NCBI GenBank assembly: GCA_019787685.1
Contig: JAHNUO010000096.1
Span: 1-35,535 of the forward strand
Source of the DNA: Chiua virens
Lineage: Eukaryota > Basidiomycota > Agaricomycetes > Boletales > Boletaceae
Length of the DNA: 35,535 nucleotides
Reading direction: 5' to 3'
The notes under the pieces are model-generated. The model had not been told where the DNA came from. It made no database searches and worked only from the letters and a program-made list of their open reading frames with translations. Positions 1 to 10,284 of this stretch are shown one piece after another (the stretch's first letter is position 1; every line of letters starts with the position of its first letter). A program made the position numbers and the translations under genes.

Positions 1-59
1 ATCATCCGTGTTGAACTGCCTTGCCACAAGTTATTCGATCAGGTGATCGAGACGCTGCC

Positions 60-2800
60 GCTTGCCGCCGCGTTTGGGTTGCGGAGATCGAAAGTTCGTC
101 GCGCGCTCTTTCGAACTTTCTCCCCAAACTTTTTAGTACAGTAGTTGTTGTCAATTTCTCAATAGGCGAGTATGCTGTTTGCAATTGCCAACTGACTGGT
201 TATCCAAGCGGCAGGTTGTCGAGGAAGTCATTCACAACAAACACGAAGGGATTTCCAGGACAGTCTTTGATTATCCGAACACCGATCCTGATATTGCTGA
301 ATCACAGTCGTCGAGCTCGGGAGTCGGGCTAGGCTGTGGGCCATTGTTTCTTCTCGCAACCATGATCTAGACCCGATTGACGTCACGCATTATCCAGACC
401 TCAGCACTCTGAGAAGAGCCGTTGAACGTCAAGAGAAATAACCCTCGTTACCGATCGCCGTTTCAAGTCCATTGCATTGGATTTGAATGGGGCACAGGTG
501 GCACCCCACTCCTGTCGGTGATTCTTCATTTCGTCTCGCCACGTCTGCGCGCTGTATATACACGTAAAATTTCTGTGTTCTCTTTGCTTGCATGCCTTTT
601 ACTCTGTGCTTCTTTACAGCGAGGCTACCATGATGTCGTGATCCATGTCGGACTTGTTGCGCTTTAACGCTTCTCATGAAGAACTCGTACGCAGTTTGAC
701 TCATCTGCTTCTCGCCAGATCGGGGAAGGCGCGGACGTACGTTATTACAGGAACATACACTGCTGTCCCCATGCAAAAGGTTTATGAGATTGGTAACCGC
801 TCCCAGCTTGGTAAGGGATGAAGAGACCCATGTGTCGTGGTCGATTCAGATGATTGAGCGACTCGGACGCGGTTTCGTTTTGGCAGTGATGCGTTCATGT
901 TCACGGGTGGCGTCTTCACCAAGTCACACGCCCCAATCTATTGCAAAGCTTTACATGGAAGCATGGCCAGTGTGACCTCAGTCCAAGTTCATTTTACTGA
1001 CTACAGAGGACTGTGAGATAATCTGCCAATCCTTGGGGATTCGGTACTTTTAGGGGCTTTCGCCGGACCAAGGGTTCATCCGCGACACTCATACAGGTCA
1101 AGCTAGTGGTTGAGTTTCTCAGTGACCGAGGACACTCTTCACGATATATAATGATAGACTATATGAGCCAGGCGGGGGTGATGCACAGGTGGTTTGCTTC
1201 GGCGCCTCGCGGTCATCTCCAGAACGTAGGCTAAGACAGACAAGTTGGCTCACGACGAGTAGCGTAGGTTGTGAGGTATTCGTTAGGCACGAGCACGGTA
1301 ACATGATATGGGGTGTTCGTCGATGCGTGGTCATGCTTGACCATGGGTCGTTTCGTACGACAAGTAGTGTAGGGCGTAGATGAACAGGAGTGGCCGTGCG
1401 CCCACGTCATGATGCTCCACTGCACCTGAGCCGAGTTTCATGTTAACCATGCTGTCACACCTCTGGAAGACGGAACGCGGAGCGCAATCTGTTCTAAAAC
1501 AATTCAATCAATCTTTGCAAAGACTGCTACAGGGTGCGAGATGAAGGAAACAAGGTTTCAAATCCTGTAGTAGTAGCCTGGGTCGAAGCGACGCTCTGTA
1601 TTTCTACCGGAGCCCAGGGCCAGGAGTATGGCTTGGAATTTCTGCCCTTTTGAACAAGCAAGCAAGTTTTCCATCAGAAAAGTACGCGTATCTGTGACTC
1701 TGTGACTCTGAAAACAAGAAATGAGTGGGGGGTCAAGTTCAAATTTATCGGACCTGCCACATTGATAGGTATCCATTCCGTGTCCGGTCTGATCGCCGCA
1801 AGCGCCGATACGATCGCGAACATCGCAGTGGGTAATCGTTCCTACCAGTGATTTTTAGCTGTATGATTGTTACTTGTCTAAGTTGTCTTCTATCTTTCGT
1901 TCTGTTCGTTTATTTGTATGTATTTCATACACGCACCTTCAACATTTAGAAAATGAGGAGGATCGTGATATGGATCCAACGCTGATTGTACATACTCACT
2001 GGCTAGGTATGCATATGGATGTATATCATTTTGAAATCCATAGCATGTACGACCGTAGGATTCCTTCGCGTCGTCCTGCACGTCGGCAAGAGAGTAGGTC
2101 GAGAGATAAACACACTCCTCTGTGCGAGGAATTTCATGCGTTCATGGATGTCCGCGAATGACCTGCGTGAGATCCGCGCGCTTGATCCAGGGATACCGTG
2201 AAGAGGTAAGCATGAAACTGCTTATTTCAAACCTTTTTTTGGGGAGAAGATAGTGTTTCGATAAGTCTCTGAATTGCTTCGTAATCGTACTGACAGACGG
2301 CCGTTATCATATGCGATGTTCAGCCTGAGGTCCTTCGAGTTTACTATGTTATTTCGAGTTGGCTGATGTAGGCCTCATGTAGTAGGGAACAATGCAGTAG
2401 TAGGTGCCTCGTCTGGAACGGTGCACTGCCGTCGATTTGGTGAACTGTACGTAACTTGAAGCTTAAGCCTTAAACCGATCAAGCCGAGTCTGCCGTGATT
2501 ATGTGATCATGTCGTCCATAGCACTGCAAAAAGTACGGTCAACCGATAATCAACGTCCGTTGGCGCGTGAAATATGTGCCAGCGTCACCGATAATTGTAT
2601 GTCGAAAATGGTCACTGATGTGGTCATTTGGTCTACTGAAAATTAGTGTCACAGGCGCTTGTAAACGTGCACCGAAAATACCATTATCAGTGCTCTTGAG
2701 CACTCATTATCATGCCAGGCACTCGGATTTTGGTTCCCACTCTGAGTCGACTCACGACGGTACTGATACGATTAATTATCAATTACCATTAGTACATAGT
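60..2800. repeat. Left copy of a diverged segmental duplication
   Basis: Many blocks recur in the same order and orientation about 5.1 kb downstream. Examples: 428-530 matches 5528-5630; 960-1230 matches 6165-6410 (shared tcggtcatctcc/cggccatctcc context); 1670-1790 matches 6915-7035 (atttatcggacctgc and gtgtccggtct shared); 2150-2260 matches 7520-7660 (gtgagatcc, then tttcaaacctttttt); and 2575-2650 matches 7890-7965. Identity looks high in these blocks, but many indels lie between them, so the duplication is old. It covers the methyltransferase and about 2 kb of its 3' flank. Confidence 0.75.
130..880 (+). pseudogene. Decayed copy of the EFM7/NNT1-type methyltransferase gene
   Basis: This stretch aligns by eye, in order, with exons 3 to 5 of the intact gene at 4968-6101. 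The intron end with atcctgatatt is shared, as are the bases encoding VERNNP, the region matching YEWGTDATPLL and the segment encoding LLRFNASHEELVRSL. It cannot make the protein. The SAM-binding ELGAGSG region is replaced by frame-shifted sequence, and the donor matching gtaggt reads gtcggt. The start of the last exon (residues DLSQHADHAL) is missing, an extra C near 643 shifts the frame inside the VIMSD motif, and the tail diverges after about 780. The first exons are not recognisable, so the copy is also truncated at its 5' end or runs off the window. I infer a neutral relic of the duplication. Confidence 0.8.
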
Positions 2801-3558
2801 ATTTTTACAACAGTTATCAGCAACAATGTGACTGAGTCCGAGTCAAGCTTCCTCTTTGCATCGGTGAATACCGTAGATAAAAAGATGGTGTGTGTGTTTC
2901 ATTCCCATGTGGTATATCGCTCGATTCGTCGCTCCAGCCTCCAGTACCACCGTCAAGGAGATACCGTCAGCAGAGCCACACAAACAGCTGACTGGCTCGT
3001 TTGATCCGCTCCACAACTGTCGGGCATCTCCGATAACTTGAGGTTTAAGTTTCTCGTTCCCACCAGCTTGACGCGTTGGTCGGGAGATGGCGACGATAAG
3101 CATCTCGGCTGCTGTGTGCTATCCGGATCACCAGGGGCCAGGGTGTCATTATACTTTTTTTGTTCGTCGCCCCACCTTGTGAATATTCTCGGGGCTTTGG
3201 TCTTTTGAAGATGGCAACGATCTGATATCAGTGCAGGTTGGCCTTATAGACTAGGGGTATGCGCCCCTCCCTCATTCACTCGTAGCCCCACGCGTCACTA
3301 ATGTCCATGGCATCCTAATCGTGTCAAATGGCGGTCAGAGAATGCATGCCTGGCGAAAACAGAGATCTCCGCTCAAAGACGCTGCGCATCATAGGGGAAG
3401 AAGCGAATACCCCCACCACCCAAAATGCGTCGTTTGCATGCCACGCCGTGCATGCGCGTTGCACGCTTGATTCACTTCATGCAGCCCCTCGCATTTTTTC
3501 ATGTTCGAATCCAGCCCAGTGGGACGGTTCTGCTCCACCAATGCAGTTGTGCGTTTTT
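881..3558. other. Non-coding flank of the pseudogene, no gene seen
   Basis: Up to about 2800 this is the 3' flank of the duplicated methyltransferase. Short open frames here (for example 1874-2161 and 2567-3004) have no splice-compatible extension or family motif, and the frame is not conserved between the two copies. Nothing recognisable lies between 2800 and 3558. Confidence 0.5.
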
Positions 3559-3780
3559 GATCCGAGACAAGTCTACAACCGGTTCGACTCAACGCGGCAC
3601 CTCCCCTGACGCACAGGAACGCCTCGGATATCAGGCTCTACGGAGATGAAGACCCAAGTTTGCATCTCTCTCCAGCGCACGTTCGCTCAGCGTTACCCTT
3701 GCCACCGGAGTGGGAGCGCCTTTCGAATGGTTGGTCGTCTTTTCGAGATCAACGATCGATGCGGCCACTCTGCTTCTGAT
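3559..3780 (+). other. Coding-like open frame, unknown
   Basis: A frame of about 73 codons is open from just after a TGA near 3557 to a TGA at about 3780, with no ATG until near its end. The translation is rich in Pro, Leu and Arg and includes YGDEDPSLHLSPAH and ALPLPPEWERL; the latter faintly recalls the start of a WW domain, but the rest of that domain is absent. It could be an exon remnant. I do not recognise it, and chance cannot be excluded. Confidence 0.2.
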
Positions 3781-4967
3781 TCGGGTAGGTTATTTCCGCG
3801 GTGAGTTTAGTGGTTCTCGTGCTTCTTTCGAGCGTCGACGATTTTGGTGGTGGTCGCGCTTCGGATGAAAGCATGGCTGCGTGGCCCCACTACAGCGTGG
3901 GATGTCGCGGCGGCGTGTAGCCGCACGGGCATGTCTGGCGCGGGCGCCCATAGGGATGATGCCAACGTGACCCGGGTGGATCAGATAGGTACGCATCGCT
4001 GTCAGCGAAGAATGAACCCATCACCTGTCATGTCTGACTGTCGTTTCGGAGGTCTGACTTCCCGAGTACAGGAAGAACGGCGCGACACTCGAAAAGCGGC
4101 AGGAATGTTCCGCATTTGTCTGGTTTTTTTTTGTTTCCTTCAAGATGGCGGTGGGGCCATCTAAGCTTACCGAGATCCCGCCGCCACCGTCCTTGCCAGC
4201 CGGACGGAACGAGTCAGCTCCAAGGATGACACGGCAAAACAAATACGTTCGGCATCGTGTGGATGTGATGAAATGACGACATTGTTTCGTGTTGATGGGT
4301 GGCACCTCAATATCAATGATGGAATGACGACATGAAATGAATAATACTGGTCGCCCACATGTGCAAATGGAAAGGTAGCGGACAAAGATGCCAAGTTGGT
4401 TCAACGTGAGAGAGATGGCGGGGTTTTGATGGCTAGGAAAGATGAGATCCCGCCACAGCGTGCAAACGCTGATCATGAGTGGGATGAACGAACCAGTATG
4501 GCATTCCGTTGATGATTTTTCTTTTTTCTCACAGTGGGCTGGGATGGATCATACGGGGACGTCCGAACCCGTGAGGCGCTTGGGTGAAAGGGTAAGGACC
4601 GTCATCATTGCATCCCAACCCGTGATCGATCGAGCGCGACTGTACTTGGAATTTCACAATTGACTGAGCGTGAACATTTTAGGTGGACTACGGTAATTTA
4701 TCTTCCGTTGTTCATCCGATTTGTCGCCCTTTTTTTCGGATCCAAAAACAAGGGAGTTCAACCAAGTTCAACTGGGAAATGAGATACTTGTGGCGTCGGT
4801 TCATATGAGGTTAGAGGCTTTCCCCTCGAGTTAAACTTGGCTGGGCGTCGGAGGTGCGCTGGCGTTCACAATGGCGTGCGGAGTGGGAGCGTTGGCTCCC
4901 GCCAAACTCTGTCGGGAAGTGAATCGTGAATCCATTTAGATCGCGGAGATCGAAAGTGCCTTTGAGC
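3781..4967. other. Upstream region of the intact methyltransferase
   Basis: No gene is supported here. The longest frame (4021-4476, minus, 151 codons) has no motif and a composition typical of chance. A short match (cggagatcgaaag) at 4945 recurs at 79, suggesting the duplication starts near or just before the methyltransferase start. Confidence 0.4.
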
Positions 4968-7900
4968 ATGTTGCCCACCAGCTGTGGTGATGGAGACGAC
5001 GACGCCGAAGATATCTTATCCGATGCGCTCACGATTCTGGGGGTCGAAAGGGATGAGGATCCGGGTTATGTCCAGTATGGTCCCTTGAGACTCACAGTGG
5101 CCCCCAAGGTAAATTGATCACGATCATATCACCTTTCTTATCATGCCAAATCGTGATGATTATGTTTCCTGTGTAGGAAGGAAAGGTGGGTGTGATCCGG
5201 GTCGTCCGCATGTTCACCAGTGTACGATTTCTCCTCTCCGTAGGCGAACACCTTACTTGCTGATCAGCTCTTTTCTCCCGCACTTGTGCTTGCTGAACTG
5301 ATCGAGCGGGGGATCATCCAGGTGGCAGGTCGTCGGAGTAAGCCACTTACATCGAACACGACATCCTGCTTCTATTATATGAGCACTAATCCTGATATTC
5401 CATAGTAATCGAGCTTGGGGCAGGTTCTGGACTGCCATCGCTCCTTGCCGCAACCACGGTCCAGCCCCCATCCTTGATTGTTGTTACCGATTATCCAGAT
5501 GAGGTCATCCTTGGCAACCTCAGAGCAAACGTCGAGAGAAATAACCCTCATTATCGATTGCCGTGTCAAGTATATTGTGTTGGGTATGAATGGGGAACGG
5601 ACGCCACCCCACTTTTGTAGGTGACGTTCATTTCGTTTCGCAATATCTGCAGTCCAGACCTGTCCACGTCAAGTTTCCATGTCCTCTCGTCTTACATGCC
5701 TTCTTTACTATGCTTCTTGACTGTCTTCTTTCAGGGACCTCTCACAACACGCCGACCATGCGTTGCGGGGCTATGATGTCGTGATCATGTCGGACTTGTT
5801 GCACTTCAACGCTTCCCACGAAGAGCTCGTGCGCAGTTTGATGTCGCTTCTAACCAGGTCGGCGAAGGCGCGGGCGTATGTTGCTGCCGGAAAGTACACT
5901 GCGCCCCACGTGTGCGACAATTTCTTGAGGTTGGCAAGTGCTGCCGGCTTGGTATGGGAGGAAGTAAAGAACGAAGGTGGTGATACACCGTGGGCGGGTT
6001 CGATGGTGGTAGGCGGACTGGATGTGGCACAGCTAACGACTCGAAAGGGTATGTGTCGATGGTGGACAGGTCGACTGAGCGACGCGAGCTTGCTTGTATA
6101 AGATATTCATGTCCATCGGCGTCTTCGGCGAGTCACATGCCCCCAATGTATTGCAGTATTTCAGATAGAAGCATGGCTTGTGCACGGTCCAAGTTCATTT
6201 CACGACGAGGCTGTGAGGTGATCTCTTGGCGCTCTGGATTCAGGCGCTTCCGCCTGACCAAAGGTTAACGTTCACCTGCGAGGCTATCGTGTGCGAATGA
6301 GTTATCTGAGCACGCCGTTTTACGTCTCATCCCCACTTATCCATAAACGATGGGTCATATGAGCGCGGGGATGAAGCACAAGGTGGTTCGCTCCGGTGCC
6401 TCGCGGCCATCTCCGAAAAATAAAATCAACAAGTCGACTCACATGATCGTCGGATAGTGCTCGTGGCCATTCTTTTCGCTACAGAGTAGCGTGAGTTTCA
6501 AAGGACAAGCGAACGTCGCGGTCGACGTTGACTAGATCTGGGCGAGTGAGGATGACATATGAGGTGTGAACGTGCGTAGATGTGGATCATGCGTCGTGCC
6601 GTACGACAAATAATGGAGGGCGTAGATGAATCCATGACAGGAGCGGAGCTTCAGGTTGGGCGCCCGTGGAGATGTTGACTTGCGAGCCTCCACCGCAGCC
6701 GAGTTTCACATTAACCATTGTTGTTGCCCACTTCCTGAACGATGCAACGTGGAACGGGGATCTGTATGAACCAATTCAATGAATCTTTGCGTGACAGGGG
6801 ATGAAGCGAGAGAGGTAAAGTCTCGAATATGTCTGGCCTGCCAGTGGAGTCAAAATGACGTTCGGGACTTTACATAAATGGAGTTCGGGCTTTGGAACAT
6901 TGCTTGGAAATCTGTTCCGTCGGAAAAGAACACGTATCTATGACTCTGTGAATCTGTAGAAACAAGAAATGAGAAGGGGGTCAGGTTCGAATTTATCGGA
7001 CCTGCATTGATACGTATCCGTTCTGTGTCCGGTCTGCACCATGGATGATAGAGGGCAATCATCCCTCATTTATAATCATTATGGTTTTTCCGGGAAGGAA
7101 ATTATCAGGATAGTTGTTTTTGTATCTTCAGAGTTCACTTACTAAGAAATATGCACGTGTCGATCCTCGGCTACACGCATCCATAGCACTTGAATCACGT
7201 CCGATCCGAGCGCGATCATTGAATTGTTCTTGGTTTTCTTTTCTTTGGATAAATTACTATGACTGATAGTGAGGGTTTATCTTGCCCTTTTTTTGCGCTT
7301 ACCAATATACACCTGATTACATGCAAAAAGTACTTGGAAAACGGAGATCGCGATCAACAACAAGGTACTGATCCAACGCTGATTTGTACGTACTCATAGC
7401 ATAAACCATTTGAAATTCATGTATTCTCATCCGCACGATCGCCTCCTTTTTGTTTGTCGTCCTGCAGCAGGCCCAAGGACGCGACCCTAGGGAGGACTCT
7501 GCGCGGGGTTTCAGGGTGTCCGCGACGTTTGAACGACCTACGTGAGATCCCCGCGCATGGAGGGTAACGTGAAAGGGTAAGTATGTAAGTACTGCACGCA
7601 TGACGCGGCCTGTTTCAAACCTTTTTTTTTGAATTTCAGCCACGTTTCGATGCGTCTCTGAATCTTCGTAATCGCGGCAAGAAAACAGGCTCTGATCGCC
7701 CGCGACTTCGGGTCCCTCCAGGGCCGTCCACCCCGTGGTCGTCTTGGTCAGGTCTAGTTTCGTGGCGTCTGATGTGTGCGATCTGGAAACGCTGCAGGTA
7801 CCCGGTCTAAGCTGGCTTGTTCTTACATTGTGGAGATGCCACCGTGCGCACATGAAAGTCGTACCCAGGGTGAGTACATCTCGATCGTTGGTGTCACCAT

Positions 7901-8100
7901 GACGGGGTTTCAAATCAACCTCCGTGATACTAATCTCCGACCGAAAATAAGTCTGATTTGGTCATCGGCCCTCTCCAATTCAATATCCGAGCATCGCTGA
8001 CAGTAACGTGAGGGATGACAACTCTGAGCCGACTCGGAACTGCAAGTCGCGTTCCTGCGATGCGTTTTACTTAATGATGGTGGTGGAACCGATGCTTGAG
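4940..8100. repeat. Right copy of the segmental duplication
   Basis: This partner of 60-2800 keeps the working methyltransferase and has the same downstream blocks: accaaaggttaacg near 6258, the tgagatcccc block near 7541, and a T-run near 7621 after tttcaaacc. Similarity fades after about 8000. Because only this copy retains an open gene, it is probably closer to the ancestral state. Confidence 0.7.
4968..6101 (+). CDS. EFM7: EFM7/NNT1-type protein N-methyltransferase, 5 exons, 273 aa
   Basis: Exons 4968-5108, 5177-5185, 5244-5337, 5406-5616 and 5735-6101 join in frame over GT-AG introns of 68, 58, 68 and 118 nt to give 273 residues, close to the 261 of the yeast enzyme. The family is a cytosolic class I SAM-dependent methyltransferase (Methyltransf_16). 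Yeast Efm7 modifies the N-terminus and Lys2 of eEF1A, and was formerly annotated as nicotinamide N-methyltransferase. Visible marks are YGPLRLTVAP, then ANTLLADQLFSPALVLAE, the SAM loop IIELGAGSGLPSLLAA, VTDYPD at the acidic strand-2 position, YEWGTDATPLL, and the post-SAM motif DVVIMSDLLHFNASHEEL followed by YVAAGKYTAPHVCDNF. The second exon is only 9 nt (EGK). The start at 4968 gives an acidic N-terminus (GDGDDDAEDI); an in-frame GTG lies at 4926 but is unlikely to be used. A dead paralogue lies about 5 kb upstream. The substrate is inferred from the family. Confidence 0.88.
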
Positions 8101-8294
8101 GCGCTAACGGCCGAACAACATTTAATTTCCTTTGTGCATTCCATTGGCAGAGGTCCGATTCATGACTTGTGGAGCGAATAACGTTACCCGTACCGTTGTT
8201 GCGGATATGACAATGATCGTCGCCTGGCCCCAATGGATAGTGCGTACAGGAGCTAAGCTAACTTGGAATAATTGACCTGAAACTCCGATCTAAG
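6102..8294. other. Duplicated 3' flank, no gene seen
   Basis: The sequence parallels 890-2800. The 198-codon minus-strand frame at 7317-7913 is not preserved in the left copy and lacks family motifs, so I treat it as chance. Confidence 0.45.
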
Positions 8295-8638
8295 ATGCAC
8301 CTTTTTGTGGTCGTCCGCGGATCCAAAACGAGTCAGGTAAATATATCAGACACTTTGTGGTGGATCTCAAGCATGTACGGAAAAATGCGTTATAAACAGA
8401 AGGAAATCTAACCCCCCAGAATGTGCACTCGTTATCACGCCAGCCTGAGAAAGCGCGCCGAAGTGACGGGACATCGGAGGTACTTGGATGCGTGTTCCGA
8501 GACAGGTTTATTACTCCCGCGGCGTGTCTGGAGTTCGCAAAGAAGTTTGACTCTGGCTCGTCGTACGATGCGAGACTTGCGGCCACCGATGAACTTGAGT
8601 TCGAGGATATTCTTGCGTCATACCGGGAGGGGAGATAA
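8295..8638 (+). CDS. Small hypothetical protein, 2 exons, 86 aa
   Basis: ATG at 8295 opens a 14-codon exon to 8336. A donor gtaaat and the acceptor ccccccag at 8419 remove 83 nt in phase 0, and exon 2 (8420-8638) continues to TAA. The N-terminus is hydrophobic (MHLFVVVRG). The second half is acidic and helical-looking, with FITPAACLEFAKKFDSG and DELEFEDILASYREGR at the C-terminus, which reads more like real protein than a chance frame. I do not recognise the family. It sits just past the end of the duplication. It may be a fragment of a larger lost gene; an upstream exon could replace the first one proposed here. Confidence 0.4.
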
Positions 8639-10212
8639 GGTCGTAATCCGTTGAGATTCTCTCTATCGCAAATGGCACGTGGATTTCCTTGAAAGGGCAG
8701 TGGGTAAGAATGGCACGGTCAAGCAGATGAGGCCACGGCGAGGCCATCGACCCAATCTACGGCGAGGCGAAGATACGTGAGCGTGGCTTTCCGTCTTATG
8801 GCAACAGGAACTCGATCGCGTACGGGTCTGTGGAGGAAAGGGGGTGGAAAAAATGAGATTCGATGTACCTGTCGCTAGCGTCTGGCAAGTTGCGAGGACA
8901 CGCTAAATGAGGGATTTTGTGTGTTAGACTTACTTTTTGAGTCAGGGATGGTCTGTGAGAGAGATGGGGCTCTCATCGACTGCCGGGACGACTTGGTGAT
9001 CTCAAGGAGATCTACCTGGATGTCCGCGGAAGATTCACGCCTGCGACGCGTACCACATGGATGTCTTGCGATGTGGACGGAGTCGGAGCGGTCGGGATGA
9101 TCAGCGAGGACTTGATCTGGGCGGTGGGACGTGTATCAAACTCCGCTGTTTTATTTCTATGGCGTGATTTAGTAGACAGAGGAAGGATTGATAAGTGTGG
9201 ATGTGCTGGATCGTGTAGGCTGTCTGATACGATTGGGAGCGGAGTGGAGCATGTGGAGGTGGGGCATAATCGAAGAAGATCTGAAAGGGGGAGTGCGAAA
9301 AGCGAATCTGAGGGAGCACATGGGAGACGTACCGGGGACGAGTGACAAGGTAGCGTAAGCCGGGAGACCGGGAAAAAGACGTCGGCCGAATGAAATGCGC
9401 GTTGCGACCGGTTCGGCGGATCAGAATGGATACGGAATGGATGATGAGAGTGGAATGCCCTATGCCGCACTGAGAGGTTGAGAGTGGCGAGTTGAAAGAA
9501 GGAGAGAGTGGATAAGTCTGAGTAGGACCGAAGATCCGGAACAGGGAGATGAGGCCGACGCATGGTAAGATCTGGGAGAGAAGACATGATGGAAAGTGCA
9601 ACTATTGTAGTTTAATGTCCGACAAACTATCCAGACTCTCTGCAGGATGCGAGGGAGTGACACGTGAATACGAGGATTATCGCAGTGATATATGCTGAAC
9701 CAAGAAAGAAGGCGGAGGGGAACAAGGAGACAACATGTGAGTCTGGCCAAAGATAGAACAGCTAATAAAAATACATGCGAGGGGGTTGCGCGGACCGATC
9801 GGGGGCATGGTCGCAAATGCTCGTGCAAGTGCACTGAGGCGGGCTCATGCATGCAGCAAGGGCTGTAGACGGGTCTGACGGGCTCGAGCTAGGGCTAGAC
9901 TCGACGACATCAGGATGTGCATCACGCAAGGCTGCTGCACACCTCCGCAGATGTCTGTCTAGCTGGGCCAGTCGATGAGATGGACAGTGTTCGGATGGGT
10001 GTCCATAAAAGGCAATATTCCGGTCGATGGCGAATCCTTTCAAGAAGCATACCCAAAAAGGGAAACACGATGCTGTCGGGGGTGGTTGTCGAGGAAATAG
10101 ATGTTTATTATATCGAAAAATAAAAAATGTGACGGTAAGGGCTAAGATTGGGTTCTCTTAGATCTCTGTACTATGCCCTTGAAATGGCTGCATCTCTGAT
10201 CCTCGAATGCCA
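8639..10212. other. Purine-biased intergenic region, no convincing gene
   Basis: The + strand is rich in G and A from about 9000 to 9760, which leaves long overlapping open frames on the minus strand (9012-9587, 9101-9601, 9460-9852). Their translations are Ser/Pro/Leu/His-rich in more than one frame at once, as expected from a pyrimidine-rich strand without stops. No splice-linked protein or domain emerges. Confidence 0.45.
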
Positions 10213-10284
10213 TCTTTAAAAGTCCTTCGCTTCCTCTCCCCCGTCCCCGTCCATCCCCCCTCCTCCCTTCCCATCTCTCTGATC
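10213..10284 (+). promoter_or_regulatory. Pyrimidine-rich leader of the Ser/Pro-rich gene
   Basis: A TTTAAAA element at 10211-10217 is followed by an almost uninterrupted C/T tract up to about 10282, just before ATG 10285. Such CT tracts mark transcription starts in many filamentous fungi. The initiation site itself is inferred. Confidence 0.45.

Noticed and set aside
3490..3520. gttcgaatcc, resembling a tRNA T-arm
   Set aside because: No matching acceptor, D or anticodon stems around it.
4021..4476. 151-codon minus-strand ORF
   Set aside because: No recognisable motif or splice partners; composition typical of a chance frame.
7317..7913. 198-codon minus-strand ORF in the duplicated flank
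   Set aside because: The matching part of the left copy (about 2000-2600) does not keep the frame, and no domain is visible.
9012..9587. 191-codon minus-strand ORF, rich in Ser, Pro, Leu and His
   Set aside because: Overlapping frames on the same strand are also open and similarly biased; this follows from the pyrimidine-rich strand. No motif, intron partners or start context.
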